Assembly (NCBI GenBank): GCA_029964075.1
Contig: CM057130.1
Location: 4,774,001-4,838,000, forward strand
Direction: 5' to 3'
DNA length: 64,000 nt
From: Patiria pectinifera
Taxonomy: Eukaryota; Echinodermata; Asteroidea; Valvatida; Asterinidae
In this document: positions 1-9,900 of the stretch, one piece after another
Numbering within the stretch: position 1 is the stretch's first letter
Layout: each line of letters begins with the position of its first letter
Translations under genes and position numbers: made by a program
The notes under the pieces: generated by a model
Seen by the model: only the letters and a program-made list of their open reading frames with translations
Databases searched by the model: none
What the model was told of the DNA's origin: nothing

Positions 1-150
1 TTTTGCCCTTCACCGACGTATAAACACTGTTTACTGAGTGTGCCACAGCCCCAAGTGAAAGTGAGAAAAAAATCACTCGGGTGGGACTCGAACCCACGAC
101 CTCCTGCTTTCTAGTGCAGACGTCTTACCACTGGACCAAGCTTGCCGGGA
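1..150 (-). mobile_element. tRNA-derived SINE-like repeat
   Basis: Read on the minus strand, 150 to 74 resembles a tRNA: an A-box-like GGTCCAGTGGTAAGAC, a 5-bp T stem GTGGG/CCCAC around TTCGAGT, and a B box GGTTCGAGTCC. The acceptor stem does not pair and the anticodon loop is 8 nt, so it is a degenerate tRNA or a SINE head rather than a working tRNA gene. Bases 1-73 match the repeat at 25597-25680 (shared CCCTTCACCGACG and AAACACTGT), which supports a dispersed SINE with a tRNA head and a separate body. Confidence 0.6.
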
Positions 151-354
151 TGGGCTGGCTGGTTCGAATCTGATGTTTAACAGCTGATACCGCAATGAAG
201 TTATTTTGCAGAATAGCTTCAAAGCACTGTAGTGAGGCAAAGGCGCAATATTCTGTGACACCTTTTCCCTCCCGAAAATTCTCTCTGACCATTACGTAAC
301 CTTAAAGCACTATTTGCTTCAAGGCCTATTATATAAAGAAATTTCTTCATTTAC

Positions 355-581
355 CTTCGTTCATAGTCCCCACTAAACTCAGAAGTGTCCAAGACCGTCT
401 TCCACACCAAGGGCGTCTTGAAGACAAGGGCTGCCTCTTGTGGATGCTTGGAGGGGAACGCCTCCACAAACCGGATGAAGCTGTTCAGCAGGAGTTCGTT
501 AGCCTTGTTGAATTCCAACTTGCCCTCCCCGCCCTCGCTGACGGAGGTCCACTGGGCAGCCCTTGCCAGAGTTTGCCCCAT
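355..581 (-). CDS. First coding exon of an unidentified protein (N-terminal 75 residues, continues off the left edge)
   Basis: I do not recognise the family. The minus-strand ORF begins with an ATG at 581 in a strong Kozak context (A at -3, G at +4) and starts MGQTLARAAQWTSVSEGG. It ends at a good donor (GAACGAAG followed by GTAAAT, exon end 355), with phase 2 into the next exon outside the window. The in-frame TAA just upstream of the ATG, and a strong pyrimidine-rich acceptor placing the exon start at 657, imply that 582-657 is 5' UTR inside the same exon. GC content and codon use are clearly higher than the surroundings. The peptide has a Gly-rich stretch (SEGGEGK), then an amphipathic helix-like part (NKANELLLNSFIRFVEAFPS) and ends near DTSEFSGDYER. 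The MGQT start could allow N-myristoylation, but position 6 is Ala rather than Ser/Thr, so this is weak. Transcription would be divergent from DNAJC7. Confidence 0.6.
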
Positions 582-657
582 GCTGCTTGCGGCTTTAAGG
601 CGAAATTACTTCAGCACAGCTGAGCAGATGTTTTCTTCAGTAAACTACTTGTCAAAC
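582..657 (-). other. Probable 5' UTR part of the left-edge exon
   Basis: Lies between a good acceptor (TTTTGTTTTCAG on the minus strand, ending at 658) and the ATG at 581. It contains in-frame stops, so it cannot extend the protein. The leader must be spliced from a further upstream exon to the right, which I could not identify. Confidence 0.4.
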
Positions 658-1034
658 CTGAAAACAAAAATACATCAGCTAGTGTTATTTGGCAATTTTC
701 AATTTTTAAAATTATTTTTGGATTCTTCAATTTTCTCCACTAGGCCTATGTCTATTTTGCTGAAACACAATTGTGTACAAAGGAGCCATAAGGCATAACC
801 CAAATTCCACATAGCTACAATTTTGTTGGAATTAAATGAAAAGACAATTATAGGCCTGAGAACTGACAACAAATGAGCAAAATATAAAAAACAACCGAGG
901 CGGCCAGTAAAAAAAGGAAGTGGGCGGAGATGAGATGGAGAAACTGGTTTATTTTTTTCGTAGTGGCTATCATTACGACTGCCGTAATGCGATCGCGAAT
1001 CTATCTATTTACAACTGCCCTTCCAACCAAAGAG
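658..1034. other. Non-coding, nothing recognised
   Basis: AT-rich intronic or upstream sequence with no ORF of coding character, no tandem repeat and no inverted repeat that I can see. Confidence 0.5.
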
Positions 1035-1115
1035 CGCTTTGGTAGCTCGATTGGTTAAACGCTCACCCACCGTGCCGAAGGTCCCAGGACTAGAGCGAAT
1101 CTGCGCTTTGCGAAA
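1035..1115 (+). mobile_element. tRNA-derived SINE head
   Basis: GGTAGCTCGATTGGTTAAACGC resembles a tRNA D-arm/A box. It is followed about 35 nt later by a decayed B box (GAGCGAATC) and then by a T run. It is probably a decayed SINE, not a tRNA gene. Confidence 0.4.
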
Positions 1116-1253
1116 CCTTTTTTTTCTCCCTTTTATTTAGCCTAGCCTAATTACAGTTTCATTTACTTTATAGCCTTGGCCTAGATTTCATTTTCTTCTT
1201 TACTTTCATGACTTTATTTTATAATCCGTGCCGTGGCTTTTGAAGGATTTTTA

Positions 1254-1818
1254 GTGGATATTTTGCCGGAGGTAATGACGGCAAACTAACGATTACTAAA
1301 GGTTTGCCGGCGGCAATCCATATCAACAAAGGGCGCTGTACTCTTTAAAATAGGGCTGAATTATAAGATGTATTAAATTCCCACCAAAAGTTGTGTAGCA
1401 CGTCTGGTGTAATGGTTAAGCAAAGGCTCTGGTAAGCGGGATGACTCGCGTTCGATTCCGACCGCCCCACATTTTTAAGGTTTTTTTTCTCATCGCCAAA
1501 TAAATAAGAATATTCTTCTTTTATTATTTTAACATGTCTCAAACATTTTTTGCAGAGTATTACATTTTCTTTTTCAGATTTGTGGCTCTGGAGGATTTTT
1601 TTTAAAAGGGAAATAAAGTCCGAAATTATAAAATGGTCTGAATCCCATCTTGTGAATACGAGGTAACAACGATAATTTTGGCATGGAGCCAGACTAAAAC
1701 TTGTCACCGGAAAATGTTCAAGTACAAAAAAATAGTAACTGCGCATGTTCAGTGCATATCCGGCAAACTAACGTTTACTAAAGGTTTGCCGTCTCCGGCA
1801 AAATAGAAAATATACACT
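1254..1818 (+). mobile_element. MITE with foldback termini carrying a tRNA-like module (copy A)
   Basis: Both ends carry the inverted motif ATTTTGCCGGAG followed by a short palindrome (GGCAAAC ... GTTTGCC around ACGTTTACTAAAG). The inside contains a tRNA-like module at 1400-1474. A second copy in the opposite orientation lies at 5028-5594 and is alignable over its whole length, which defines an element of about 560 bp. No transposase is encoded. Confidence 0.75.
1400..1474 (+). other. tRNA-like (Pol III type-2 promoter) module inside the MITE
   Basis: GGTGTAATGGTTAAGC resembles an A box. GCGTTCGATTCC is a B box about 45 nt further on, and a T run follows the CCGCCCCAC end. The partner copy has a better B box (GAGTTCGAATCC). 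The acceptor arms do not pair properly, so it is tRNA-derived rather than a functional tRNA. Confidence 0.5.
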
Positions 1819-2022
1819 GCCTTTTTTTAAAGGGAACTCAAGTCTGAGAAACATTCGGTTGATAGTCTGGTTTCAAACAGCCAAAGATCCTGACGTTGAA
1901 TCCGTTAGGTCAAGGAACCAGACAGTTGACTGCCGTAACAATAGCCACTGCGTTATTTTTTTTTACTTGGCCCATACGTTTTGTGTACAAAAATTAAAAA
2001 GAGAGACCTCAGCGGTTTCGAT

Positions 2023-2222
2023 CCAACTCGGACCCAAACCAACTCGGACCCAAACCAACTCGGACCCATGCCAACTCGGACCCACTACCAACTCGGATCC
2101 ATGCCAACTCGGACCCATGACCAACTCGGACCCACGACCAACTCGGACCCACTACCAACTCGGACCCACAACCAACTCGGACCCACTACCAACTCGGACC
2201 CATGCATGACCAACTCGGACCC
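2023..2222 (+). repeat. Minisatellite arm, 12 x 16-17 bp
   Basis: Tandem units CCAACTCGGACCCAnnn; the variable tail of each unit is AAA, TG, TGA, CTA, CGA or CAA. The ORFs that run through it are periodic artefacts. Confidence 0.9.
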
Positions 2223-2666
2223 ATCGTTTTCAATCATTCGACATCGTTTTCAATCATTCATTTCATAAAGTTTGTCCACTTCTCATCTGTTATTACAGTG
2301 ATGCTGTTTAGTATAAATTTTCATTGTAATTGTAAGGTAAATTATCTCATATCTGTATTGCAGCAGTATAACATTTTTGTCGTTGTAAAGCGCATTGAAA
2401 TGCTATTTTGAAATGCGTCTGAATTAATTGCGATTTATTAATCATTTGTTTAACCTGAAAAGTGACACCCGTGCCGCTCAAAAATCGGCTGCTTCATGTT
2501 GCCTCAGTGGCAGCGCGGACCATACCATTATGCTAAAGGGTGATAGCGTTGTACAATAAACCTCAGTCCCTCACAGCAAAATCTACATGCACTGGTGTCC
2601 CTCTCTGCAGCAAGAGCCCTCTGTTGCTAAATTTAACAGCAATTTATTTCGTTTTTAATCAAAAAA

Positions 2667-2975
2667 GTATAAAAAGTTAATCGGATTCGTAAAAAAAACC
2701 CACAAAATTCAAAGCCAGCATGTGAATTAACAAATGATCAAGTTTAATACCCTACAAATAGATGCAATGTCAATCATCAAAAAGGAGTATTGGATCGAGC
2801 TCTGGGAAGATTATCCTTCAAGGCCTTACAGGTAGCTGCCTGTATGTTCCACTATGATGTTCCACGGGGGAAAAAAGTTAAATAAAAAAATTATTAAAAG
2901 TTTAACAGATTCATAAAAAAATCCCACAAAATTCAAAAATCAAAGCCAGCATGTGAATTAAAAAAAACCCAAACA
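2667..2975 (+). repeat. Imperfect direct repeat inside foldback element 1
   Basis: About 75 bp is repeated at 2667-2743 and 2890-2970. The shared parts include CCCACAAAATTCAAA and AAAGCCAGCATGTGAATTAA. The second copy is nearer to the right arm. Confidence 0.7.
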
Positions 2976-3052
2976 ATTACATTCACTATATAAGCACTAA
3001 CATTAAGATCACCTATAAATATAATATCTAAAACTAATGATTGAGTCATTGT

Positions 3053-3254
3053 TGGGTCTGAGTTGGTTGTGCTTGGGTCCGAGTTGGTAGTGGGTCCGAG
3101 TTGGTAGTGGGTCCGAGTTGGTCGTGGGTCCGACTTGGTCGTGGGTCCGAGTTGGTAGTGGGTCCGAGTTGGTAGTGGGTCCGAGTTGGCGTGGGTCCGA
3201 GTTGGCATGGGTCCGACTTGGCATGGGTCCGACTTGGTTTGGGTCCGAGTTGAC
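3053..3254 (-). repeat. Minisatellite arm, inverted, 12 x 16-17 bp
   Basis: Reverse complement of the left arm (core GGGTCCGAGTTGG, tails TAG, TCG, CA or CG), so single strands of the two arms can pair over about 200 nt. Confidence 0.9.
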
Positions 3255-3270
3255 CTGATACCACCTCAGC

Positions 3271-5027
3271 AGCAGGCTCAGGGCCAGGGGATTTCGATCA
3301 GGCGTACGTTCATGACGTCCAGTTGCATAATATCCCTTTACAATTTATCAATTAAAACAAGGTAACAAATAAATTTCAATATATATTATAAAAGAAATAA
3401 ATCTCACTTGTTTCAGTCCCCGTTCACCAAATAGCTCACGAAAACAACGAGGCAAAAATTAGCAGAACAACCAGCACTTGATTTCTGTCATTTGCTGCAG
3501 TGTTCGTGCTGTTGCTATGTATAACACTGGTATTCTGTCCTCCATGCGCGCGTGAGCCGAGCTAAATTGCTGGTTACCAGTGGCGTACCTGAATTCGCAA
3601 AACTTCTGTCCTGTTAAGTTTAGATAGCGCCCCCTAGAAGTACAGCTGTGTGAAAAATGAGTTGTTCACACTCTTGTGTATTTCATCATTTGTGACCCCC
3701 TTTGACAGTCATCATTATTATCATAATATTTTGGCCGCTTTTGCTCTTTATTTTCCCATGTGGTATGTGGAAATCCCATAATATTTTGTGCGTGTGTACA
3801 TTTTTAATGGAGAGGAGGGGGCTGCGATACTAGAAATAAAGTGAAGATGGTGGGATTATAATTATTTAGATTTAAAGTGTAGAGATTAGAAGCTGAAAAT
3901 TATGATCATTTCAAAGTACTAAAACGTTCCTTAGTATTGAAATTATTAATTGGAAAAATTAACTGAAAATTACTATTAACTGTTTTATAGCCTATTCACT
4001 AAGTAACTTCCGGTGTGACTGATGAGCAAGTCGCACTTCCGTCGACCTTTGCCTGAACGCATAAATTAGTTATTTTTAGAAAAATGTAGAACTCTATGGG
4101 GAAATGCCCGCTTTACATTTACATTTTCCGAACGATACCAATGTGGCGTTAGGAAAGAGGATACTACCACAAATCTTAATTAAAATCTTTTTATCAAGTC
4201 CATAATTTTCAACATTAATCTCAATAAGAAGTACGTAGAGCATTTTCCCCCGGCATTTGACATTTTATACGGTGCAATGCGGTACCCTACTGTACCCACT
4301 ACCTCCGTCACATGGATCGGTTCAGAAATTTCTAGAAGTAGAGGTCATGCTAATTTACGTTGTAGGGGGGTTTCTTTAACAAGGCGATAGCTCTTGCCAA
4401 ATTTATTTAATTAGATAATACAAAACTTAGAACAGGTAATTAAATCAATATTCATATTTAATTACAATCATTAATGTGCATCTATGGGGGTTAAAATATG
4501 ATAAAGAATCAAGATTCCTTTAATGTATTCTACTTGCACCCCTCTTTAAAGATTGGTATGACCCATATGATGACCCTCATCGACTTATTTCATCGTGATT
4601 ATGCTGTCTTCGCAACCCGAAACGTGACACAGAAAACATGGAAAACTCCACCGAAAACCACATGGAAACTAACGAAGAGTAAGATTTTAATCATCACGGA
4701 CCTTAATAATATATTTTAATAGTAAAGGGTATTTCATATTTAACCGTTTGAAGTGGAATTTATTGAAATTATTTTTGTTAACATCTGTTCGTGGTTATGT
4801 ATTAAAGAATCCGTATTAAACTGTGACATTGTGCAGGCGAAAGGCCGGTATTCGGCGAAAGCAAGGCCTTAATTTATGCCCGTTTCCTTATTCAGTCATT
4901 TTGGCCATAGGCGCGCCTACAGGCGTATTTATTATGATTATTGAGCCTATCATTTTTATAAAATTTGAAATTTGTATCACTATCAGTTACATATATGCCA
5001 GTTTGGCAGTTTGTGTTAAAAACATGG
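3271..5027. other. Non-coding gap, no gene recognised
   Basis: AT-rich and without a long tandem or inverted repeat. A short ORF at 4498-4719 has no domain and no coding bias. A 5' exon of DNAJC7 or of the divergent left-edge gene could hide here, but I could not single one out. Confidence 0.4.
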
Positions 5028-5594
5028 CAGTGGATATTTTGCCGGAGACGGCAAACCTTCAGTAAACGTTAGTTTGCCGGATATGCACTGAACATGCGCA
5101 GTTACTGTTTTTTTGTACTCCAAACATTTTCCGGTGACAAATTTTAGTCTGGCTCCATGCCAATATTATCGTTGTATTTTTGTATTAACAAGATGGGAAT
5201 CAGACCATTTTATAATTTCGGACTTTATTTCCCTTTAAAAAAAATCCTCCAGAGCCACAAATCTGAAAAAGAAAAAGTAATACTCTGCAATAAAATGTTT
5301 GAGACATATTAAAATATTAAAAGAAGAATATTCTTATTTATTTGGGGATGGGAAAAAAAACCTTAACATTGTGGCGGGGGTCAGGATTCGAACTCAGGAC
5401 ATCCCACTCTCTAGAGCTATTGCTTAACCATTGCACTGACTGTGCTACACAACCTTGGTGGGAATTTAATACATGTTATAATTCAGCCCTATCTTAAAGA
5501 GTACAGCGCCCTCTGTTGATGTGGATTGCCGCCGGCAAACCTTTAGTAAACGTTAGTTTGCCGTCATTACCTCCGGCAAAATATACACTACCTA
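5028..5594 (-). mobile_element. MITE with foldback termini carrying a tRNA-like module (copy B)
   Basis: Inverted copy of the element at 1254-1818. The ends read GTGGATATTTTGCCGGAG and CCTCCGGCAAAATATACAC. Its tRNA-like module lies at about 5372-5452 on the minus strand with an intact B box (GAGTTCGAATCC). Internal sequence including AGAGTACAGCGCCCTCTG is shared with copy A. Confidence 0.75.
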
Positions 5595-5924
5595 AAAACA
5601 TACCTAGGCCGCTAGGGGGCCTATGTTTAAAAATGTGAATGTCAGACAAGTCGACCGTTGAGACAACTCGACTCGGGACAAGTCGACCGTTGAGACAACT
5701 CGACCGTTGAGACAGGTCGACCGTTGAGACAACTCTACTCGGGACAACTCGACCGTTGAGACTGCTCGACTTAATGGAAATGAATACACGTGGAGCTGAA
5801 AAAGTTGCACAAATCTGTGGCAAGACCGATCACGGGTGCGGCGCGGGCATACTCGATGTACAGAGGGCGTCGCGTCGGGCCGTTGCGTCCCGCCCGCCCG
5901 CGAGGACCGGGCTGGGCCCGGCAC

Positions 5925-6100
5925 GCGGGCACGTTGACCGACCGGGGATGAGATAAGTGGGCACACAGGGCTGGCAAAAAACGATGTCACCGTGCATGGT
6001 ACGGACAAGTTGACCGGCAAATGGGCGCACAGGCCCGGCAAAAACGATGCCACCGTGCACGGTACGGCCATGTTGACCGGGGATGCACGCACGTGGCCTT
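5925..6100 (+). repeat. GC-rich tandem repeat, about 70-bp unit, 2-3 copies
   Basis: GTTGACCG recurs at the unit borders, followed by GGCRCACAGG, CGGCAAAAACGATG and CACCGTGCA(T/C)GGTACGG. The base composition is quite unlike the flanking AT-rich DNA. Overlapping ORFs here are not convincing. Confidence 0.7.
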
Positions 6101-6101
6101 G

Positions 6102-6140
6102 AAAAAAACGAACGATGTGCAGTGCACATCGTTCGTTTTT
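6102..6140. repeat. Perfect hairpin with a 3-nt loop
   Basis: A stem of about 19 bp: AAAAAAACGAACGATGTGC, loop AGT, then its exact complement, which ends in a T run. It lies inside foldback element 2. Confidence 0.8.
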
Positions 6141-6706
6141 TTTTGTGCATGGACAATCACACTGCGCTATATCGGCTCTGTTATATGCAACAAAAAAAAC
6201 TCATGTGTCATCACTCCTAAACGGCGATCAGCCGCCGTCAAAATCCCCGGTACTATCCCCGAAACTAGGCCCAAAACATGCGAGGCGACTTGTCTCAACG
6301 GTCGACTTGTCTTTCCATTTATCGCACATACGGTCGAGTTGTCTCAACGGTCGAGTTGTCTCAACGGTCGACTTGTCCCGAGTCGAGTTGTCTCAACGGT
6401 CGACTTGTCTGACCCCCAAAAATGTGACCAACACATTTTGTTGGCAAGCAGTACAAATGAGTAAGATATGCAATGCAGTGATAACCCCGCGCCGTGCGAG
6501 CGAGTATCAAATGGGAAGATGATGAGGTTAGAAGATATTAACAAGGGCTTTTCACCAACGGTCCAATTTACATAAATTGCTGCAAGATTCCCAAGATAAC
6601 GTAGGCTTATGTGAGAAAGTAAAAAAGAAAACAATTGTGCAAGGTCGCTCTAACAATGCAAAGACATTAGACCCGTGAACGTGGCGTTGTGTCACAGCTT
6701 TACATA

Positions 6707-6805
6707 TGATCTGACTGCTGGTGACTAGCCTGTGTTAAAAGTAAAGGAGGGGAAGTGGATGGAAATTTTGACTGTCTGTGACTGTTTAAATAGCACCAGG
6801 GTTAT
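6707..6805 (+). repeat. 3' fragment of the R4 dispersed repeat
   Basis: ATGATCTGACTGCTGGTGACTAGCC through TGACTGTCTGTGACTG matches the ends of the copies at 22262-22640 and 48895-49575. It sits 55 bp upstream of the first recognised DNAJC7 exon. The stretch 6428-6706 shows nothing else. Confidence 0.7.
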
Positions 6806-6860
6806 TAAAAAGCTAGTGTACAAGCTTACATATACACGTATTATTGTTCTTTTATATCAG

Positions 6861-6949
6861 TGTTGCCGAGGCAAAGAAGAGTGAAGGAAACAGCTGCTAC
6901 AACAACAGGGACTATGAAGCAGCCATCCAGCTCTATACAGAAGCAATTG
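6861..6949 (+). CDS. DNAJC7: DNAJC7 exon a (first recognised)
   Basis: Acceptor TTTTATATCAG; donor G|GTCAGT. Encodes the first TPR helix pair ([20 protein letters not shown] onward). The first base completes a codon begun in an undetected upstream exon. Retaining the next intron would give a stop at about 6985. Confidence 0.9.
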
Positions 6950-9900
6950 GTCAGTCAACTCTTGCACATGTTACATCCCAGCTATAGCAATGGCCCCAAC
7001 TGTAATTGGGACAGTGCAAACTATGCTTGGGACAGTGCAAACTATACTTGGGACAGTGCAAACTATACTTGGGACAGTCCAAACTATGCTTGGGACAGTG
7101 CAAACTTTACTTGGGACAGTCCAAACTATACTTGGGACAGTGCAAACTATGCTTGGGACAGTCCAAACTATACTTGGGACAGTGCAAACTATACTTGGGA
7201 CAGTCCAAACTATACTTGGGACAGTGCAAACTATACTTGGGACAGTGCAAACTATACTTGGGACAGTCCGAACTATGCTTGGGACAGTCCAAACTATGCT
7301 TGGGACAGTGCAAACTTTACTTGGGACAGTCCAAACTATACTTGGGACAGTGCAAACTATACTTGGGACAGTCCAAACTATACTTGGGACAGTCCAAACT
7401 ATGCTTGGGACAGTGCAAACTATACTTGGGACAGTCCAAACTATACTTGGGACAGTGCAAACTATGCTTGGGACAGTGCAAACTATACTTGGGACAGTCC
7501 AAACTATACTTGGGACAGTCCAAACTATACTTGGGACAGTCCAAACTATGCTTGGGACAGTCCAAACTATACTTGGGACAGTGCAAACTATACTTGGGAC
7601 AGTCCGAACTATGCTTGGGACAGTCCAAACTATGCTTGGGACAGTGCAAACTATGCTTGGGACAGTGCAAACTATGCTTGGGACAGTCCAAACTATACTT
7701 GGGACAGTTCAAACTACAATTGAGACAGTCCCAACCAGTCCAAACTATAGTTGGGACCGTCCCAACTAGGGTCGTCACTGTAGTTGGGCACAGCAGGCAT
7801 CTTTACAATTAACCTATTTGCATTTAACCTATCCAAAACCACACCAACTCACAATGGATATTCCTTGTCACAAAGTGCAACTGTAACAGTACTCTCGTTG
7901 CTGACTTCGCCTTGCAAACCGCCAAATCTTTATCTTTCATTAGAAATGTGTCCGGACTGTGCCAATTATTACAACAACAGAGCAGCAGCGTTCATCATGC
8001 TGGATAAATACCAACAGGGGCTGGAGGACGTCCAACGAGCGCTGAGAATAGACAACACTCTGATCAAGGTATGCCAAGAGAAAAGGAAAAGTCTACTTCG
8101 ATTAACCCTAACCTTCCTAGATCCTTGAAAATCCAAGGAGGTCTGTTGGATGCATTTGCTGCATTGGGGAATGCAGATTTAGAACCCGTTGGCCAGTTTC
8201 ATGGCGCTGTTTAACAGTTAGCAGAGAAGTTGTGCCAACTATGGTAGAAAAGTGTGCTAACATTAAACACTATTTCACAGCGTGGATGTGCATACAGTTG
8301 CGTGCATGGAGATTTCTAGTGTTACATCACTAACTTAACCCTAACCTTCCTATATCCTCCACCTCCAAAATGCTCATTGTAAAATATAGGATTTTGTAGG
8401 AATAAGGCTTTATGGCAAAAATGTGTGATTTTGGAGGATGCACTGTGTCAAGGTCTTAGGCCGGACCTTGTGTTGTTTATGCTCAGCCGTGCATTAATTT
8501 AGGCATAGATTATACTTGAAAGCCTCCACACTGTTCCAGGATGCCACTGGCTCTGCCTCAACATATTCACAGTGATTGCTAGAGGATTTTGCAGGATTGA
8601 GGCAGTGGTCACCCCTCCAAGGACCGCATTCAAGAAATAACGGATGGTTTTGCAGGATTGAGGCTGTATGCAATTTGTACATAGAGGCAGTTGGAGAAGT
8701 TTGCAGGATTGAGGTTGCATCCCAGCAAAAATGCCTAGGGAGTTGGAGTTAATATTGTAATTATAGTTTCTGCTTGTTGTCTGCATTGAAATAAACTTTG
8801 AACAGTAAATTTCAAAGATCTTTAACAAACATTCTTTGGGTTTTTTGGGGTTCATTCCAGGGTTATTTACGAGAAGCCAAGTGCCACCTAGCGTTAGGTT
8901 TTGCAGACGCAGCGATCCGATCACTAAACCAAGTGGCCGACTTCGAACCGGGAAATAAACAAGCTCAGTCAGAGGTATGGTTTATAGTCGTTTTTTGTTT
9001 TCAATTTTCCAAAGTCTACTTTTTCTACAATACTCAGATGTATCATAGGTTTACTTCTTATTGATCATGTATTTTTCTGTCAGATGAGGGCTGCCAAGAT
9101 GGTACAGCATCATGACCAAGACGGCCACAAGGCGTTTGACGCAGGAGACTTTCGAAAGGTATTTCACAAAGGTGTTTTTTGTTTAAATCTTGATTGATCA
9201 TGACCTGTTTGGATTTTCCGTAGCTGTGAATGTGAAATTTTGGCAGTAAATCCATATTACCCATTTGTCGGGGTGACACGAACACAACAGACTACCCGAA
9301 GTCACATGATCTTCTTCATGGTCAGTAGAGTGCAGTTTGGGTTGTTGCAGGCACTGTTTTCAATCAACCCAAACCATAAAACTATATTAAATTACTAGAG
9401 CGCTAACTCCTCATTTTCCCGAAGATACTTTGAAGCCATCCTGAGCGCAGGCATTTTGAATTCATATGCGTGTTTGTAGAACATGATGAAATCAGATGGA
9501 ATGCATTTCGAATGATGTACTCTAAAAACAAAAATGACTAAGGAAAACCTTTGTAACAGTTTATTTGAATAACTTTCAAAAGACTTGAAACTGATGAGTT
9601 TTGAATGAATTGGAAGGACTTGTTGTGACTTGTGAAGACTAGTGATCACTTTTGATGATTGTGATCACTTGTGATAATTAGTGATAACCTTTGATAACTT
9701 GTTACATCTTTAAGGACTTGTGAGGACTTGTAATGACTTGTTAGGACTTACAAGTACAGGGTTCGGCTTTAGCGGAAGCCCTCTAGCCAAATGCTAGTCA
9801 AAACAGCGGCGGGCTAGTCAGACTATTCCTTAAGTAGCCCGGCTGGCGAGTCAAACATTATTGGGATACGGTGAAAGGACAGAAAGAAATAGTCATTAAA

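Larger units (their letters stand above)
2014..3262. mobile_element. Foldback-type transposon with minisatellite arms (family 1)
   Basis: The left arm (2023-2222) is 12 units of a 16-17 bp repeat with core CCAACTCGGACCCA. The right arm (3053-3254) is 12 units of its reverse complement (GGGTCCGAGTTGG). The outermost bases are also inverted (GGTTTCGATCCAACTCGG on the left against GGTATCAGGTCAACTCGG on the right). The octamer ACCTCAGC lies directly outside both ends (2006-2013 and 3263-3270), as expected for an 8-bp target-site duplication. The roughly 830-bp interior is AT-rich and has no transposase ORF. Long terminal inverted repeats made of tandem units are the hallmark of foldback elements. 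Confidence 0.75.
5639..6417. mobile_element. Foldback-type transposon with minisatellite arms (family 2)
   Basis: The left arm (5641-5770) and right arm (6284-6413) are inverted arrays of a unit of about 17 bp, TCGACCGTTGAGACAAC. The outer ends match as GTCAGACAAGTCGACCG inverted. AAAAATGTGA flanks the element on both sides (5629-5638 and 6418-6427), a likely 10-bp target-site duplication. The interior is unusually GC-rich and has its own 70-bp tandem repeat and a strong hairpin. No transposase ORF is present. Confidence 0.75.

Noticed and set aside
74-150. Functional tRNA gene on the minus strand
   Set aside because: The T arm is intact, but the acceptor stem does not pair, the anticodon loop is 8 nt, and the segment is joined to a dispersed repeat body.
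385-798. 137-codon plus-strand ORF
   Set aside because: It is antisense to the better supported minus-strand exon at 355-581 and then runs into AT-rich sequence.
2023-3254. CRISPR array
   Set aside because: Repeats are contiguous with 0-5 nt variable tails, there are no spacers, and the genome is eukaryotic.
1859-3264. ORFs with PTRTHDQLG repeats on both strands
   Set aside because: Periodic reading of the minisatellite arms of foldback element 1.
5604-6156. GC-rich overlapping ORFs of 108-162 codons
   Set aside because: They span the interior and arms of foldback element 2 in several frames; no domain is visible and the sequence is tandemly repeated.
6860-7812. Long ORFs of 250-290 codons with heptad WDSPNYT or LGQSKLY repeats
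   Set aside because: They come from the 21-bp minisatellite in an intron. The true exon frame stops at about 6985, and the ORFs exist in nearly every frame.
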